A stretch of 58,271 nt of DNA, from contig HE978651.1 of the NCBI GenBank assembly GCA_000285855.2, forward strand, positions 881,807 through 940,077, in the 5' to 3' direction. This stretch comes from Ruminococcus sp. JC304. GTDB taxonomy: Bacteria > Bacillota > Clostridia > Lachnospirales > Lachnospiraceae. Each line of letters begins with the position of its first letter. Position 1 is the first letter of the stretch. This document shows positions 42,708-52,853 of this stretch, piece by piece. The position numbers and the translations under genes were made by a program. Below the pieces are notes generated by a model. That model saw only the letters and a program-made list of their open reading frames with translations. It was not told the DNA's origin and did no database searches.

Positions 42708-43014
42708 ATATGCTTTTGTGAAAAAGAAGGAAGCTCAAAAGGGAAAACTGTCCACAGGACTGGCGGCAGCTTCATTGGTTCTGTTTTTGGCAGCAGTGAT
42801 GTTGGCCTGTGTATTTAATGGTGAAATGGGATATATTGTAGGAGGCATCAGCCTTTTTGCAATGCTGCTGTCTGTGTATGGTTTTATCATGGGGCTGCTG
42901 AGTTTTTCGGAAACAGGCAGAAATCATCGTACCAGTATGATCGGATCTATTTTAAATGGTATGATCATGATTGGCTGGCTGGGAATGTATCTGCTTGGAA
43001 TGACTAATATTTAA
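42691..43014 (+). CDS. Small multi-helix membrane protein (DUF6142-like)
   Basis: A 107-residue protein with a basic N-terminus and three hydrophobic segments (about 24-43, 47-70, 84-104). It resembles, with modest confidence, DUF6142. It overlaps the VanZ-like gene and is followed by the peptidase gene after 12 bases, so the three look like one operon. AGGAGAAAG precedes the ATG. Function unknown. Confidence 0.65.
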   Translation: MAKRYRYAFVKKKEAQKGKLSTGLAAASLVLFLAAVMLACVFNGEMGYIVGGISLFAMLLSVYGFIMGLLSFSETGRNHRTSMIGSILNGMIMIGWLGMYLLGMTNI

Positions 43015-43026
43015 GGAGATGAAGAT

Positions 43027-45066
43027 TTGGACGAATGGGTTATGGAACGGTATAAACTGGCGAAGGAAAGAATTGTACAGATACCTGAAGAAAATATAGT
43101 AAAAATGCCATATCAGGACTTTTTTATAAAAGAGGCAGAATTTCTGCAGAAAGTAATTTCTGTGATGGATGAAAATCAGGAGCAGAATAAGACTTTGGAG
43201 GAGCTGCAGGCACAGAACTATGAACTGTATCAGGATGTGCTTCCGCAGAATTATGAAAAGTCCTATGGAAATCCTGTTTATGCACAGGAAATGCTGGGAG
43301 AATATGGAAGAGCTTTTACCTTTCTTTATACAGAACTGCATGGAACCATTGGCTATGCTTTTGAAAAAAAAGTCTGGGATATTACAGTAGGTCTGGAACT
43401 TTTTCTGGAAATGTATTCTGCGTTTTCGGAAGAGGAACTGCCGGCTGAGAAGCAGGTGAGAGAAATCCTGCTTTCCTATGTGAATGATTATTGCCAGGAT
43501 ATGGTAGAGACCAGGATCAGGGAAGGGGTTGACCCGGAAGAAGATTTTGCTGTAAATATTATTATGAAATCTGATCTGAATGATCTGCGATATCTGTACA
43601 GATTTGGAGAATACATCTCAGAGAGCCAGCTGGAGACTGCCAGATTTTTAAACTCCATGTCCCAGGAAGAAATAGACAGTATGGCAGGTACTTATACAGA
43701 AGGGTACCGTATGGGCTTTGTTACAGGCAGAAAAGATATCAGGAAGAAGAAGACAGTAAATATCCGTTATGAACTGGGATTTGAACGTATGGTTAAAGCT
43801 GCCATACTGCAGTTTGAGGAAATGGGACTGAAGGCTGTGATCTATCGTCATGCACTTCATGCAGTGAACAAAAGAAGTCAGAATCGTGTTGGTTTTACAG
43901 GTGCAGTTGCCAATCCGCAGTTTGATTATGACCACAGGCAGGATAGTGCTCTGTTTATGGATTCTGATTTTGTTAAACGTAAGCTTCGCGCAATGCAGAC
44001 CTCTTATGATGAATATGCAGACCTGGCAGAGGTTCATGGTGGTCCTGCAGTGATCGAGACTTTTGGGGAGAAACCATTTTCGCCGGTGAACAAGGAAGAG
44101 TGCTGGACCTTTAGCGAAGCACAGCAGAAATTACAGGTGGAGCTGGATAATGAATCCGGGCAGATCGTGAATCGATATATTAAAGGCGAAGAGAGAAGTT
44201 TCACAATCATTGCTTATCCCATCCCTGAGATTGGAGAAAATTTCCAGGACATTTTCCGTGAGATTGTAAAAATAAATACATTGGATTATAAAAAATACCA
44301 GAAAATCCAACAGACTATCATTGATACTCTGGATACCTGTGAATGGGTGGAAATCAAGGGAAAAGGAGATAATGAGACAGATTTGGTTATCCACCTTCAT
44401 ACCCTTACAGATCCTCAAAAACAGACAAATTTCGAGAACTGTGTGGCAGATGTGAATATACCTCTGGGAGAAGTGTTCACATCTCCGGTGCTGGCAGGAA
44501 CCGGCGGCATTCTTCATGTTTCCAAGGTATATCTTAATGGCTTGCAGTTTTGTGACCTGAAACTGGTATTTGACTGTGGCCAGGTTATTGATTATACCTG
44601 TAGCAATTTTGATACGGAGGAAGAGAACAGGAAATATATTGAGGATAATATTCTGTTTCATCATCCCAGACTGGCTATGGGAGAGTTTGCAATCGGTACG
44701 AACACTACTGCCTATGTGGCAGCACAGAAATATGATATTGCAGACAAATTACCGATTCTCATTGCAGAGAAAATGGGACCTCATTTTGCAGTGGGAGATA
44801 CTTGTTACAGCTGGTCTGAAGATACACCTGTATATAATCCTGACGGCAAGGAGATTATCGCCAGGGACAATGAGATCTCAGAGATGCGTAAGGATGATGT
44901 AAGTCTGGCCTATTATGGATGTCATACGGACATTACTATTCCTTATGATGAGCTGGGAAGTATCTGTGCAGTGGATGATGACGGCGATATGATCCCTGTC
45001 ATTGAGGACGGACGATTTGTGCTGCCGGGTACAGAAGCATTGAATGAAGCTTTCGGAGAATTGTAA
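43027..45066 (+). CDS. M29 family aminopeptidase with long N-terminal extension
   Basis: A 679-residue protein whose C-terminal about 380 residues match the M29 (AmpS/thermophilic) aminopeptidases. Catalytic and metal regions are visible: PLGEVFTSP, MGEFAIGTNT, GPHFAVGDT and CHTDITI. The N-terminal about 280 residues are helical, lack a domain I know, and make the protein far longer than the usual 370-410. Start is TTG with AAGGAGATG upstream. No signal peptide, so a cytoplasmic peptide-trimming role is likely. Confidence 0.82.
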   Translation: MDEWVMERYKLAKERIVQIPEENIVKMPYQDFFIKEAEFLQKVISVMDENQEQNKTLEELQAQNYELYQDVLPQNYEKSYGNPVYAQEMLGEYGRAFTFLYTELHGTIGYAFEKKVWDITVGLELFLEMYSAFSEEELPAEKQVREILLSYVNDYCQDMVETRIREGVDPEEDFAVNIIMKSDLNDLRYLYRFGEYISESQLETARFLNSMSQEEIDSMAGTYTEGYRMGFVTGRKDIRKKKTVNIRYELGFERMVKAAILQFEEMGLKAVIYRHALHAVNKRSQNRVGFTGAVANPQFDYDHRQDSALFMDSDFVKRKLRAMQTSYDEYADLAEVHGGPAVIETFGEKPFSPVNKEECWTFSEAQQKLQVELDNESGQIVNRYIKGEERSFTIIAYPIPEIGENFQDIFREIVKINTLDYKKYQKIQQTIIDTLDTCEWVEIKGKGDNETDLVIHLHTLTDPQKQTNFENCVADVNIPLGEVFTSPVLAGTGGILHVSKVYLNGLQFCDLKLVFDCGQVIDYTCSNFDTEEENRKYIEDNILFHHPRLAMGEFAIGTNTTAYVAAQKYDIADKLPILIAEKMGPHFAVGDTCYSWSEDTPVYNPDGKEIIARDNEISEMRKDDVSLAYYGCHTDITIPYDELGSICAVDDDGDMIPVIEDGRFVLPGTEALNEAFGEL

Positions 45067-45091
45067 TTTTTAATTACTGACCTTATCTTTA

Positions 45092-45120
45092 TTGACAGAA
45101 TCGGAGAATCTTAGTAGAAT
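45092..45120 (+). promoter_or_regulatory. Promoter of the pur genes
   Basis: TTGACA (45092-45097), 17-base spacer, TAGAAT (45115-45120). No purine riboswitch or PurR box is recognised in the short leader. Confidence 0.7.
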
Positions 45121-45193
45121 CTACCATTAGAGAGAGTTGAAAGCAAATATCTTTCTAACGAATGAAGCATCTAAAGAGAAAAGGAGAATAATT

Positions 45194-45694
45194 ATGGCAA
45201 AAGTAGGAATTGTGATGGGCAGCGACTCAGATATGCCAATCATGAGCAAGGCAGCAGCTATTCTGGACAAGCTTGGAATTGATTATGAAATGAAAATTAT
45301 TTCCGCACACAGAGAACCGGATGTATTCTTTGAATATGCGAAAACCGCTGAGGAGAAAGGATTTAAAGTAATTATTGCCGGAGCAGGAATGGCAGCACAT
45401 CTGCCTGGAATGTGCGCAGCAATCTTCCCAATGCCTGTAATTGGTATTCCGATGCACACCACCTCACTGGGAGGCAGGGATTCCCTTTATTCTATTGTAC
45501 AGATGCCATCCGGAATTCCGGTAGCTACCGTAGCAATCAACGGTGGGGCGAATGCAGGACTTCTGGCAGCAAAGATCCTGGCAACTTCAGACGCAGAGCT
45601 TCTTGACCGGTTAAAAGCATATAGTCAGGAACTGAAAGAGCAGGTAGAAGCAAAGGATGCCAGACTGCAGGAAGTTGGATACAAGAATTATTGA
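45194..45694 (+). CDS. purE: N5-carboxyaminoimidazole ribonucleotide mutase
   Basis: A 166-residue class I PurE, converting N5-CAIR to CAIR in purine synthesis. GSDSDMPIM and SAHREPD are the nucleotide- and CO2-site motifs, with [11 protein letters not shown] and PVIGIPM following. I take the ATG at 45194 behind AAAAGGAG; longer upstream frames lack a site. It heads the purE-M-N-D cluster. Confidence 0.95.
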   Translation: MAKVGIVMGSDSDMPIMSKAAAILDKLGIDYEMKIISAHREPDVFFEYAKTAEEKGFKVIIAGAGMAAHLPGMCAAIFPMPVIGIPMHTTSLGGRDSLYSIVQMPSGIPVATVAINGGANAGLLAAKILATSDAELLDRLKAYSQELKEQVEAKDARLQEVGYKNY

Positions 45695-45762
45695 TCAATA
45701 ATGGACTGAAAATAATAATAGGAAAGAGCCAGTACAGAAACTGGAGCTTATGGAGGATGATT

Positions 45763-46788
45763 ATGGATTACAAGACAGCCGGAGTAGATATTGAAGCTGG
45801 ATACAAATCAGTAGAGTTAATGAAGGAACATGTAAAGAGAACTATGCGTGAGGAGGTTCTGGGAGGCCTTGGCGGATTTTCCGGAGCTTTTTCCCTGGCT
45901 AAGATCAAGGATATGGAAGAACCAGTTCTTTTGTCAGGTACTGACGGTTGTGGAACAAAGGTAAAACTTGCCATGGTTATGGATAAACATGATACCATCG
46001 GTATTGATGCAGTTGCCATGTGTGTGAATGATATTGCCTGCGCAGGTGGTGAGCCATTATTCTTCTTGGATTATATTGCCTGTGGAAAAAATTATCCGGA
46101 AAAAATTGCTGCTATTGTAGGCGGTGTGGCAGAGGGATGTGTACAGTCTGAGGCTGCACTCATTGGTGGTGAGACGGCAGAACATCCTGGACTTATGCCT
46201 GAGGATGAGTATGATCTGGCTGGTTTTGCAGTAGGAGTATGTGATAAAAAAGAAATGATCACAGGTGAGAAACTGAAAGCAGGGGATGTACTGATCGGTA
46301 TGGCTTCTACAGGTGTGCACAGTAATGGATTTTCCCTGGTGCGCAAGGTGTTTGAGATGACAAAGGAATCTTTGGATACCTATTATGAGGAACTGGGAAT
46401 GACTCTGGGAGAAGCGCTTTTAGCACCTACCAGAATTTATGTAAAAGCATTAAAGAGCATCAAAAATGCAGGCGTCTGTGTACATGCATGCAGTCATATC
46501 ACAGGAGGCGGTTTCTATGAGAATATTCCGCGTATGCTTAAAGAGGGCACTCATGCGGTAGTTGAAAAAGACAGCTATCCGGTACTTCCAATTTTTAAAC
46601 TTCTGGCTCAGAAGGGAAATATTGATGAGCAGATGATGTATAATACATATAATATGGGATTAGGAATGATTCTGGCGGTAGATTCTGCAGATGTGGATAA
46701 AACCATGGAAGCAATCAAAGCAGCAGGAGATACTCCATACGTGGTTGGACGTATTGAGAACAGAGAAAAGGGAGTGACCTTATGTTAA
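45763..46788 (+). CDS. purM: Phosphoribosylformylglycinamidine cyclo-ligase
   Basis: A 341-residue AIR synthetase, cyclising FGAM to AIR with [36 protein letters not shown] and [16 protein letters not shown] are the expected motifs. The ATG at 45763 has GGAGG six bases upstream; ATG 45757 would be too close. It overlaps purN by seven bases. Confidence 0.95.
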   Translation: MDYKTAGVDIEAGYKSVELMKEHVKRTMREEVLGGLGGFSGAFSLAKIKDMEEPVLLSGTDGCGTKVKLAMVMDKHDTIGIDAVAMCVNDIACAGGEPLFFLDYIACGKNYPEKIAAIVGGVAEGCVQSEAALIGGETAEHPGLMPEDEYDLAGFAVGVCDKKEMITGEKLKAGDVLIGMASTGVHSNGFSLVRKVFEMTKESLDTYYEELGMTLGEALLAPTRIYVKALKSIKNAGVCVHACSHITGGGFYENIPRMLKEGTHAVVEKDSYPVLPIFKLLAQKGNIDEQMMYNTYNMGLGMILAVDSADVDKTMEAIKAAGDTPYVVGRIENREKGVTLC

Positions 46789-47405
46789 AGGTTGGCGTAC
46801 TGGTTTCCGGCGGAGGGACCAATCTCCAGGCAATCCTGGATGCCATTGATAATGGAAAAATCACAAATGCAGAGGTTTCTCTGGTGATCAGTAATAATCC
46901 AAATGCCTATGCACTGGAGAGAGCGAAGAATCATAACATAGAGGCAGCATGTATTTCACCGAAGAAATTTGAAAGCAGAGAAGAATTTCATAAGGCGCTG
47001 CTGGCAAAACTTCAGGAAAGTGGTGTGGAACTGGTGGTGCTGGCCGGATTTTTGGTAGCAATTCCTCCGATGATAGTGGAAGCTTTTCCTAACAGGATCA
47101 TCAACATTCATCCGTCATTGATTCCGTCTTTTTGCGGTGTGGGCTTTTATGGCCTTCATGTTCATGAAAAGGCACTGGAAAGAGGTGTCCGTGTAACAGG
47201 GGCAACTGTGCATTTTGTAGATACCGGTACAGATACAGGACCTATTATTCTGCAGAAAGCAGTAAAGATCAAGCAGGGAGATACTCCTGAGATTCTGCAG
47301 AGAAGAGTAATGGAAAAGGCAGAATGGAAAATTTTACCAAAAGCTATTAACCTTATTGCAAATGGCAAGGTATCTGTAGAAAACGGAAAAGTACGGATGA
47401 GTTAA
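46782..47405 (+). CDS. purN: Phosphoribosylglycinamide formyltransferase
   Basis: A 207-residue GAR transformylase using 10-formyl-tetrahydrofolate. [11 protein letters not shown], the catalytic [10 protein letters not shown] region and [16 protein letters not shown] are present. It starts inside the end of purM and is followed by a perfect GC-rich hairpin before purD. Confidence 0.95.
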   Translation: MLKVGVLVSGGGTNLQAILDAIDNGKITNAEVSLVISNNPNAYALERAKNHNIEAACISPKKFESREEFHKALLAKLQESGVELVVLAGFLVAIPPMIVEAFPNRIINIHPSLIPSFCGVGFYGLHVHEKALERGVRVTGATVHFVDTGTDTGPIILQKAVKIKQGDTPEILQRRVMEKAEWKILPKAINLIANGKVSVENGKVRMS

Positions 47406-47459
47406 GCATAGGCAGAATACTGGCTGAAATAATGTGGAGATTATCAGATGGACAAATAG

Positions 47460-47483
47460 AGTTCCGGGGCCTTCCCCGGAACT
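47460..47483 (+). promoter_or_regulatory. Perfect intercistronic hairpin between purN and purD
   Basis: AGTTCCGGGG (47460-47469), loop CCTT, CCCCGGAACT (47474-47483). There is no T-tract, and it ends 24 bases before purD, so it is more likely an mRNA processing or stability element than a terminator. Confidence 0.65.
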
Positions 47484-47506
47484 GACATAGATAAGGAGCA
47501 GATAAA

Positions 47507-48781
47507 ATGAAGGTTTTGATCGTAGGCAGCGGCGGAAGAGAACATGCTATTGCGTGGAGTGTGTCTAAAAGCCCAAAGGTAGATAAGATTTACTGTGCAC
47601 CAGGAAATGCCGGAATTGCAGAGCTGGCTGAGTGTGTGGATATTGGTGCCATGGAATTCGACAGACTGGCAGATTTTGCCCAGGAAAAAGGGATTGACCT
47701 GACTATCATTGGTATGGATGATCCGCTGGTGGGTGGTATTGTAGATGTGTTTGAGGCAAAAGGACTGAGAGTATTCGGACCTCGTAAAAATGCGGCTGTC
47801 CTGGAAGGCTCCAAGGCTTTTTCCAAGGATCTGATGAAGAAATATAATATTCCTACTGCTGCATATGAGAATTTTAATGATCCTAAAAAGGCTCTGGAAT
47901 ATCTTCGTACAGAAGCAAAGTTTCCGATTGTGCTGAAGGCTGACGGTCTGGCTTTGGGTAAAGGAGTACTGATCTGTAACAATCTGCAGGAAGCCGAAGA
48001 TGGTGTAAAAGAAATCATGGAGGATAAGAAATTTGGCACTGCCGGAAACACTATGGTTATTGAGGAGTTTATGACAGGACGTGAGGTATCTGTTCTTTCC
48101 TTTGTGGATGGCAGCACGATCCGTACCATGACTTCTGCACAGGATCATAAGCGGGCTCAGGATGGTGACCAGGGCTTAAATACCGGCGGTATGGGTACTT
48201 TTTCTCCAAGTCCCTTCTACACAGATGAGGTGGATGAGTTCTGCAGAAAATATGTTTATCAGCCCACAGTGGATGCTATGGCTGCAGAAGGAAGACCTTT
48301 TAAAGGGATTATTTTCTTTGGCCTGATGCTTACTGCTGATGGTCCGAAGGTGTTGGAATATAATGCACGTTTTGGAGACCCGGAAGCGCAGGTAGTACTG
48401 CCACGTATGAAGAATGATATTGTAGAAGTAATGGAAGCTTGTATTGACGGCAAACTGGATCAGGTGGATCTGCAGTTTGAGGATAATGCAGCTGTATGTG
48501 TGGTTCTGGCCAGCGATGGATATCCTGTGAAATATGAAAAGGAAGTTCCGATGTATGGATTTGAAAACTTTAAAGACAAAGAAGGATATTATTGTTTCCA
48601 TGCAGGAACAAAGCAAAAGGATGGTCAGATTGTAACAAATGGTGGTCGTGTACTGGGCATTACAGCAACAGGTAAGGATCTGAAGGAAGCGCGAAAGAAC
48701 GCTTATGCAGCTACAGAGTGGATTTCCTTTGCCAACAAGTATATGAGACATGATATTGGAAAGGCAATTGACGAGGCATAA
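47507..48781 (+). CDS. purD: Phosphoribosylamine-glycine ligase
   Basis: A 424-residue GAR synthetase of the ATP-grasp family, joining phosphoribosylamine and glycine. It opens KVLIVGSGGREHAIAW; the ATP-grasp region shows PIVLKADGLALGKGV, DHKRAQDGDQGLNTGGMG and LEYNARFGDPE. AAGGAG precedes the ATG. It is the last gene before the 48812 terminator. Confidence 0.95.
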   Translation: MKVLIVGSGGREHAIAWSVSKSPKVDKIYCAPGNAGIAELAECVDIGAMEFDRLADFAQEKGIDLTIIGMDDPLVGGIVDVFEAKGLRVFGPRKNAAVLEGSKAFSKDLMKKYNIPTAAYENFNDPKKALEYLRTEAKFPIVLKADGLALGKGVLICNNLQEAEDGVKEIMEDKKFGTAGNTMVIEEFMTGREVSVLSFVDGSTIRTMTSAQDHKRAQDGDQGLNTGGMGTFSPSPFYTDEVDEFCRKYVYQPTVDAMAAEGRPFKGIIFFGLMLTADGPKVLEYNARFGDPEAQVVLPRMKNDIVEVMEACIDGKLDQVDLQFEDNAAVCVVLASDGYPVKYEKEVPMYGFENFKDKEGYYCFHAGTKQKDGQIVTNGGRVLGITATGKDLKEARKNAYAATEWISFANKYMRHDIGKAIDEA

Positions 48782-48811
48782 GAACAACTTTTACAATTGG
48801 AGATTATGAAA

Positions 48812-48845
48812 GAGAGATTGTCAGGATGGCAATCTCCTTTTTTTA
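48812..48845 (+). terminator. Terminator of the pur operon
   Basis: AGAGATTGTC and GGCAATCTCC pair (48812-48837), followed by TTTTTTT. Confidence 0.9.
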
Positions 48846-48999
48846 TGCACATTAAGCATTTTTTACATGAATTACCTTTACTTATTAGATATTTTGTTAT
48901 AAAATATAAAAGAATTGCAGTGAATGAATATTTAACCCTGATCCATGGATAGCGGGGTATTGCAGATTATAATAGAATTGAGACAGAGAGGGTAAGACA

Positions 49000-49764
49000 A
49001 TGGCAATCAGTAAAGAAGATGCAATCAAGGAATTACAGAACAGAGACATGGTATATGTGGCGTATTCACAGTTTACCAAGCTTCCATATGTGAAATGCGA
49101 TGAGGAAACTTTTAATGATCAGGCATGGATCTTTTCTACAGAGGAAGGGATTAAAGAATTTGGAAAAAAACTTCTGGATGATAAGGTTCTCCTTATGGGC
49201 ATGCGCTATGAGAAAAAAGATTATCCAAGGTTATATGGTACTTTTTATGCAATTGGTGTGAATACAGTAATGTGGGTAGATGGTGAGGAACAGGTAGAAA
49301 TTGATCTGCCGGATATTGCAAAGCAGCATGATCTGAGCAAGATTCCGGAGGAGCATAGACCTCTTTTGAACCCTACACTGGAGTTATCTGGTATTTATTT
49401 TATGCAGGAGCTTCGCCGTCCGGTAGAGAAGGAACAGCATGGTAATCTCCGTGAACTTGAAGAGGAACTACTGGTAAATATGCGTAAATCACAGTATCTG
49501 GTTGCTATGGAAGTAAATGAAGAGGATCCGAAACAGATCCGTATTCCATATCTTAAGAATAAGAATGAGGAAATTTTGCAGCCTGTATTTACAGATGTGA
49601 TGGAACTGGAGAAATTTACTAAGGGACGTAAGCTTCGGATTGCTAAAGTTCCGTTAAATAAGCTTCCGGAACTGATGATTCAGCAGGCGAAGGCTTATGT
49701 AGTGAATCCTATGGGATTCAATCTGGTACTGACAAAGGAACAGCTTGAAAAAATTATTGGATAA
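49000..49764 (+). CDS. SseB-like domain protein
   Basis: A 254-residue soluble protein. The C-terminal half (YLVAMEV, IPYLKNKNEEILQPVFTDVMELEKF, AKAYVVNPMGFNLVLTKEQL) matches the SseB N-terminal-type domain found in many Firmicutes. The first about 140 residues are less familiar. No enzymatic motif is visible and no function is known. GAGAGGG precedes the ATG. It is a single gene with its own terminator. Confidence 0.75.
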   Translation: MAISKEDAIKELQNRDMVYVAYSQFTKLPYVKCDEETFNDQAWIFSTEEGIKEFGKKLLDDKVLLMGMRYEKKDYPRLYGTFYAIGVNTVMWVDGEEQVEIDLPDIAKQHDLSKIPEEHRPLLNPTLELSGIYFMQELRRPVEKEQHGNLRELEEELLVNMRKSQYLVAMEVNEEDPKQIRIPYLKNKNEEILQPVFTDVMELEKFTKGRKLRIAKVPLNKLPELMIQQAKAYVVNPMGFNLVLTKEQLEKIIG

Positions 49765-49813
49765 TAAATGTAAAGAAAGTATCTGACACAGGGGATGCCA
49801 GGTGGAATATAAG

Positions 49814-49852
49814 ATGCACATTATGCTGATGGTAAGCATAATGTGCATTTTT
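49814..49852 (+). terminator. Terminator after the SseB-like gene
   Basis: ATGCACATTATGCT (49814-49827) pairs perfectly with AGCATAATGTGCAT (49835-49848), then TTTTT. Confidence 0.93.
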
Positions 49853-49982
49853 GGGTACAGATATATACGTCTGCTTATTTTGCGTCCGGTTACACATAAT
49901 AAAAGAGGTTGAGAAAAAGGTCTTTGCAAAACTGGTGGTTTGTGCTAGTATATGTGTAACATAAAAAAGGAGTCGTATATGT

Positions 49983-50354
49983 ATGGTGATTGAGATAGAT
50001 TTCAGCAGTGATGAAGCAATATATATTCAGCTGACCAATCAGATCATCATGGGGATTGCCACAGCCAGGCTGCAGGAGGGGGATACACTTCCTTCTGTGA
50101 GACAGCTGGCAGATACTGTTGGCATTAATATGCACACAGTAAACAAAGCCTATTCACTGCTGCGGCAGGAAGGTTTTGTAACCATTGACCGCCGAAAGGG
50201 TGCAGTGATCTCTATTGATGTGAATAAGCGGAAGGCATTGGAGGATCTGAAACAGAATTTATCTGTGGCTTTGGCCAGAGGATGCTGCAAGAATGTGAGC
50301 CGTGAAGAGGTTCACCAGTTGATCGATGAGATATTTGATGAATATAAGATCTGA
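49983..50354 (+). CDS. GntR family regulator, short YtrA type
   Basis: A 123-residue transcription regulator with a winged helix (YIQLTNQIIMGIATARLQEGDTLPSVRQL region, shown here as IYIQLTNQIIMGI and LPSVRQLADTVG) and only a short helical tail, as in the YtrA subfamily. MHTVNKAYSLLRQEG is the recognition part. AAAGGAG precedes the ATG by about ten bases. YtrA genes usually head an ABC transporter operon; here the next gene, 39 bases on, is clpC. Confidence 0.88.
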   Translation: MVIEIDFSSDEAIYIQLTNQIIMGIATARLQEGDTLPSVRQLADTVGINMHTVNKAYSLLRQEGFVTIDRRKGAVISIDVNKRKALEDLKQNLSVALARGCCKNVSREEVHQLIDEIFDEYKI

Positions 50355-50393
50355 AAATTTGACTTGAATAAATAGCTATAAATTGGAGGTAAT

Positions 50394-52853
50394 ATGGATA
50401 ATAAATTTACCAGACAGGCACAGAATGCCTTAAAACTGGCAAAAAATACAGCAAAATCCAGTGGACATGGTTATATTGGAACAGAACATCTGCTGGTGGG
50501 TCTGCTTAAAGAGCAGGAGGGAACCGCGGGAAAAGTTCTCCAGGAGTTTGAAGTGGAGGAAGACAGACTGATGAAACTGATCAGTGAGCTGATTACTCTT
50601 CCCCAGGGAGAAACCCTGACAAAGGAAACGGAAATTCTCAAGTACAGTCCCAGATCAGAACGGATTCTGAACCAGGCACATACAGATGCTGAAAATATGG
50701 AATGCAGTACAGGTACAGAGCACATTCTGCTGGCTTTATTAAAAGAGACAGATTGTGTGGCAACCAGACTTCTGTATACTATGGGAATAAATATTCAGAA
50801 GCTTTTTGCAGCTGTACTCAGTGCTATGGGATTTGACGATGATGCGATTGCAGAGGAATTCCGTTATGTGCAAAATGCCCGGAACAGAAAAGTAACAGCT
50901 ACTCCAACACTTGACCAGTACAGCAGGGATCTGACAGAGCTGGCTGCTGCAGGCAGACTGGATCCGGTAATCGGACGCGAGAAAGAGATTAACCGTCTTA
51001 TACAGATTCTCAGCAGAAGGACCAAAAACAATCCATGTTTGGTAGGTGAGCCCGGGGTGGGTAAGACTGCCATTGCAGAGGGGCTTGCCCAAAGAATTGT
51101 TATGGGAATGGTGCCGGATACTGTGCGGGATAAACGTCTGGTAGTGCTTGATCTTTCAGGAATGGTGGCTGGCAGTAAGTACCGTGGGGAATTTGAAGAG
51201 CGTATCAAGAATGTGATCCAGGAAGTAAGGGAGCATCAGGGAATTCTTTTGTTCATTGATGAAATCCATACTATTATCGGAGCAGGTGGGGCTGAAGGTG
51301 CTTTGGATGCCTCTAATATCTTAAAACCCGCTTTATCCAGAGGAGAGATTCAGCTTATTGGAGCAACCACTTTGGATGAATATCGCAAGCATATTGAGAA
51401 GGATGCTGCCCTGGAGAGACGTTTCCAGCCTGTGACTGTGGAAGAGCCTTCTCCTGAGGAGGCTTATGAGATCCTGAAGGGTCTTAGGCCATATTATGAG
51501 AAGCATCATGGGGTAAGGATTGAAGATACAGCGTTAGAGGCTGCAGTAAAAATGTCCCAGCGTTATATTAACGATCGCTTCCTTCCTGATAAAGCTATTG
51601 ATGTGGTGGATGAGGCTGCTTCAAAAATACAGCTGGCAGGCTATAAGTCTGAACCGGAGTTGGAAAAACTGGAACAGCAGCTGGAGGCAGTGAAGGATGA
51701 GAAAGAGGAGGCAGTGAAGGAGGCAGACTTAGCCAGGGCAAAGGAAATTCATGCCCGTCAGCTGGAACTGGAGACACAGATTGAGAAGTTTCGTATAAAA
51801 GTGGAACGCAAAAATAACAGAAAGAAACTGGTGGTAGATGAAGCTGCTGTTGCAGGCATTATTTCTGACTGGACAAAGATTCCGCTTCAGAGACTGACAG
51901 AAGGAGAAACCAAACGCCTGGCGCGTCTGGAAAAGGAACTGCACAAGCGGGTAATCGGTCAGGAAGAGGCGGTAAAAGCTGTTTCTCAGGCTGTAAAGCG
52001 AGGCAGAGTAGGGCTGAAAGATCCAAACAGACCCATCGGCTCCTTCCTTTTCCTGGGACCCACAGGGGTAGGTAAGACAGAGCTTTCCAAGGCTTTGGCT
52101 GAAGCTGTGTTTGGCAGTGAACAGGCTATGATCCGTGTAGATATGTCAGAGTATATGGAGAAGCACAGCGTATCTAAAATGATTGGTTCTCCTCCTGGAT
52201 ATGTGGGTTATGAGGAAGGAGGACAGCTTAGTGAGAAGGTCCGCAGAAATCCTTATAGTGTACTGCTTTTTGATGAGATTGAGAAAGCTCATCCGGATGT
52301 ATTTAATATTCTGCTTCAGGTGTTAGATGATGGTCATATTACAGATGCCCAGGGAAGAAAAGTGGATTTCAAGCAAACGATCATTATCATGACCTCCAAT
52401 GCAGGCGCACAGGCTATTATGGAACCGAAGCATCTGGGATTTATGTCCGGAAATGATGAGAAGAAAGATCACGAACGCATGAAGGGCGGTGTGATGGAGG
52501 AAGTCCGCAGGATTTTTAAACCGGAATTTCTGAACCGTATTGATGAGATTATTGTTTTCCATATGCTGAATAAAGAACAGATTAAGAAGATTGTTACACT
52601 TCTTCTGAAAACCCTGGAGAAGCGCTGTGCAGAGCAAATGGATATCTGCCTGACTGTAACAGGTGCAGTAAAGGATTTTATTGTGGAAAAAGGCTCTGAT
52701 AATAAATATGGTGCCAGACCTCTTCGACGTGCGATCCAGAGCAGAATTGAGGATGCGTTGGCAAACGAGATCCTGGAGGGCAAAATTAAAAAAGGGGATC
52801 ATGTTCAGGTGAGACTCCATAAAGATGAAATCCTATTTGAAGTAAAAAAATAA
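50394..52853 (+). CDS. clpC: ATP-dependent Clp protease ATP-binding subunit ClpC
   Basis: An 819-residue Hsp100 unfoldase partnering ClpP. Two N-terminal Clp repeats (1-150), AAA-1 with Walker A GEPGVGKT (218-225) and DEIHTI, a UVR-like coiled-coil middle domain (about 420-465), and AAA-2 with GPTGVGKTE and the DEIEKAH Walker B. The D2 small domain ends the protein. GGAGG precedes the ATG. The usual ctsR-mcsA-mcsB partners are absent; a GntR regulator stands in their place. Confidence 0.95.
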   Translation: MDNKFTRQAQNALKLAKNTAKSSGHGYIGTEHLLVGLLKEQEGTAGKVLQEFEVEEDRLMKLISELITLPQGETLTKETEILKYSPRSERILNQAHTDAENMECSTGTEHILLALLKETDCVATRLLYTMGINIQKLFAAVLSAMGFDDDAIAEEFRYVQNARNRKVTATPTLDQYSRDLTELAAAGRLDPVIGREKEINRLIQILSRRTKNNPCLVGEPGVGKTAIAEGLAQRIVMGMVPDTVRDKRLVVLDLSGMVAGSKYRGEFEERIKNVIQEVREHQGILLFIDEIHTIIGAGGAEGALDASNILKPALSRGEIQLIGATTLDEYRKHIEKDAALERRFQPVTVEEPSPEEAYEILKGLRPYYEKHHGVRIEDTALEAAVKMSQRYINDRFLPDKAIDVVDEAASKIQLAGYKSEPELEKLEQQLEAVKDEKEEAVKEADLARAKEIHARQLELETQIEKFRIKVERKNNRKKLVVDEAAVAGIISDWTKIPLQRLTEGETKRLARLEKELHKRVIGQEEAVKAVSQAVKRGRVGLKDPNRPIGSFLFLGPTGVGKTELSKALAEAVFGSEQAMIRVDMSEYMEKHSVSKMIGSPPGYVGYEEGGQLSEKVRRNPYSVLLFDEIEKAHPDVFNILLQVLDDGHITDAQGRKVDFKQTIIIMTSNAGAQAIMEPKHLGFMSGNDEKKDHERMKGGVMEEVRRIFKPEFLNRIDEIIVFHMLNKEQIKKIVTLLLKTLEKRCAEQMDICLTVTGAVKDFIVEKGSDNKYGARPLRRAIQSRIEDALANEILEGKIKKGDHVQVRLHKDEILFEVKK

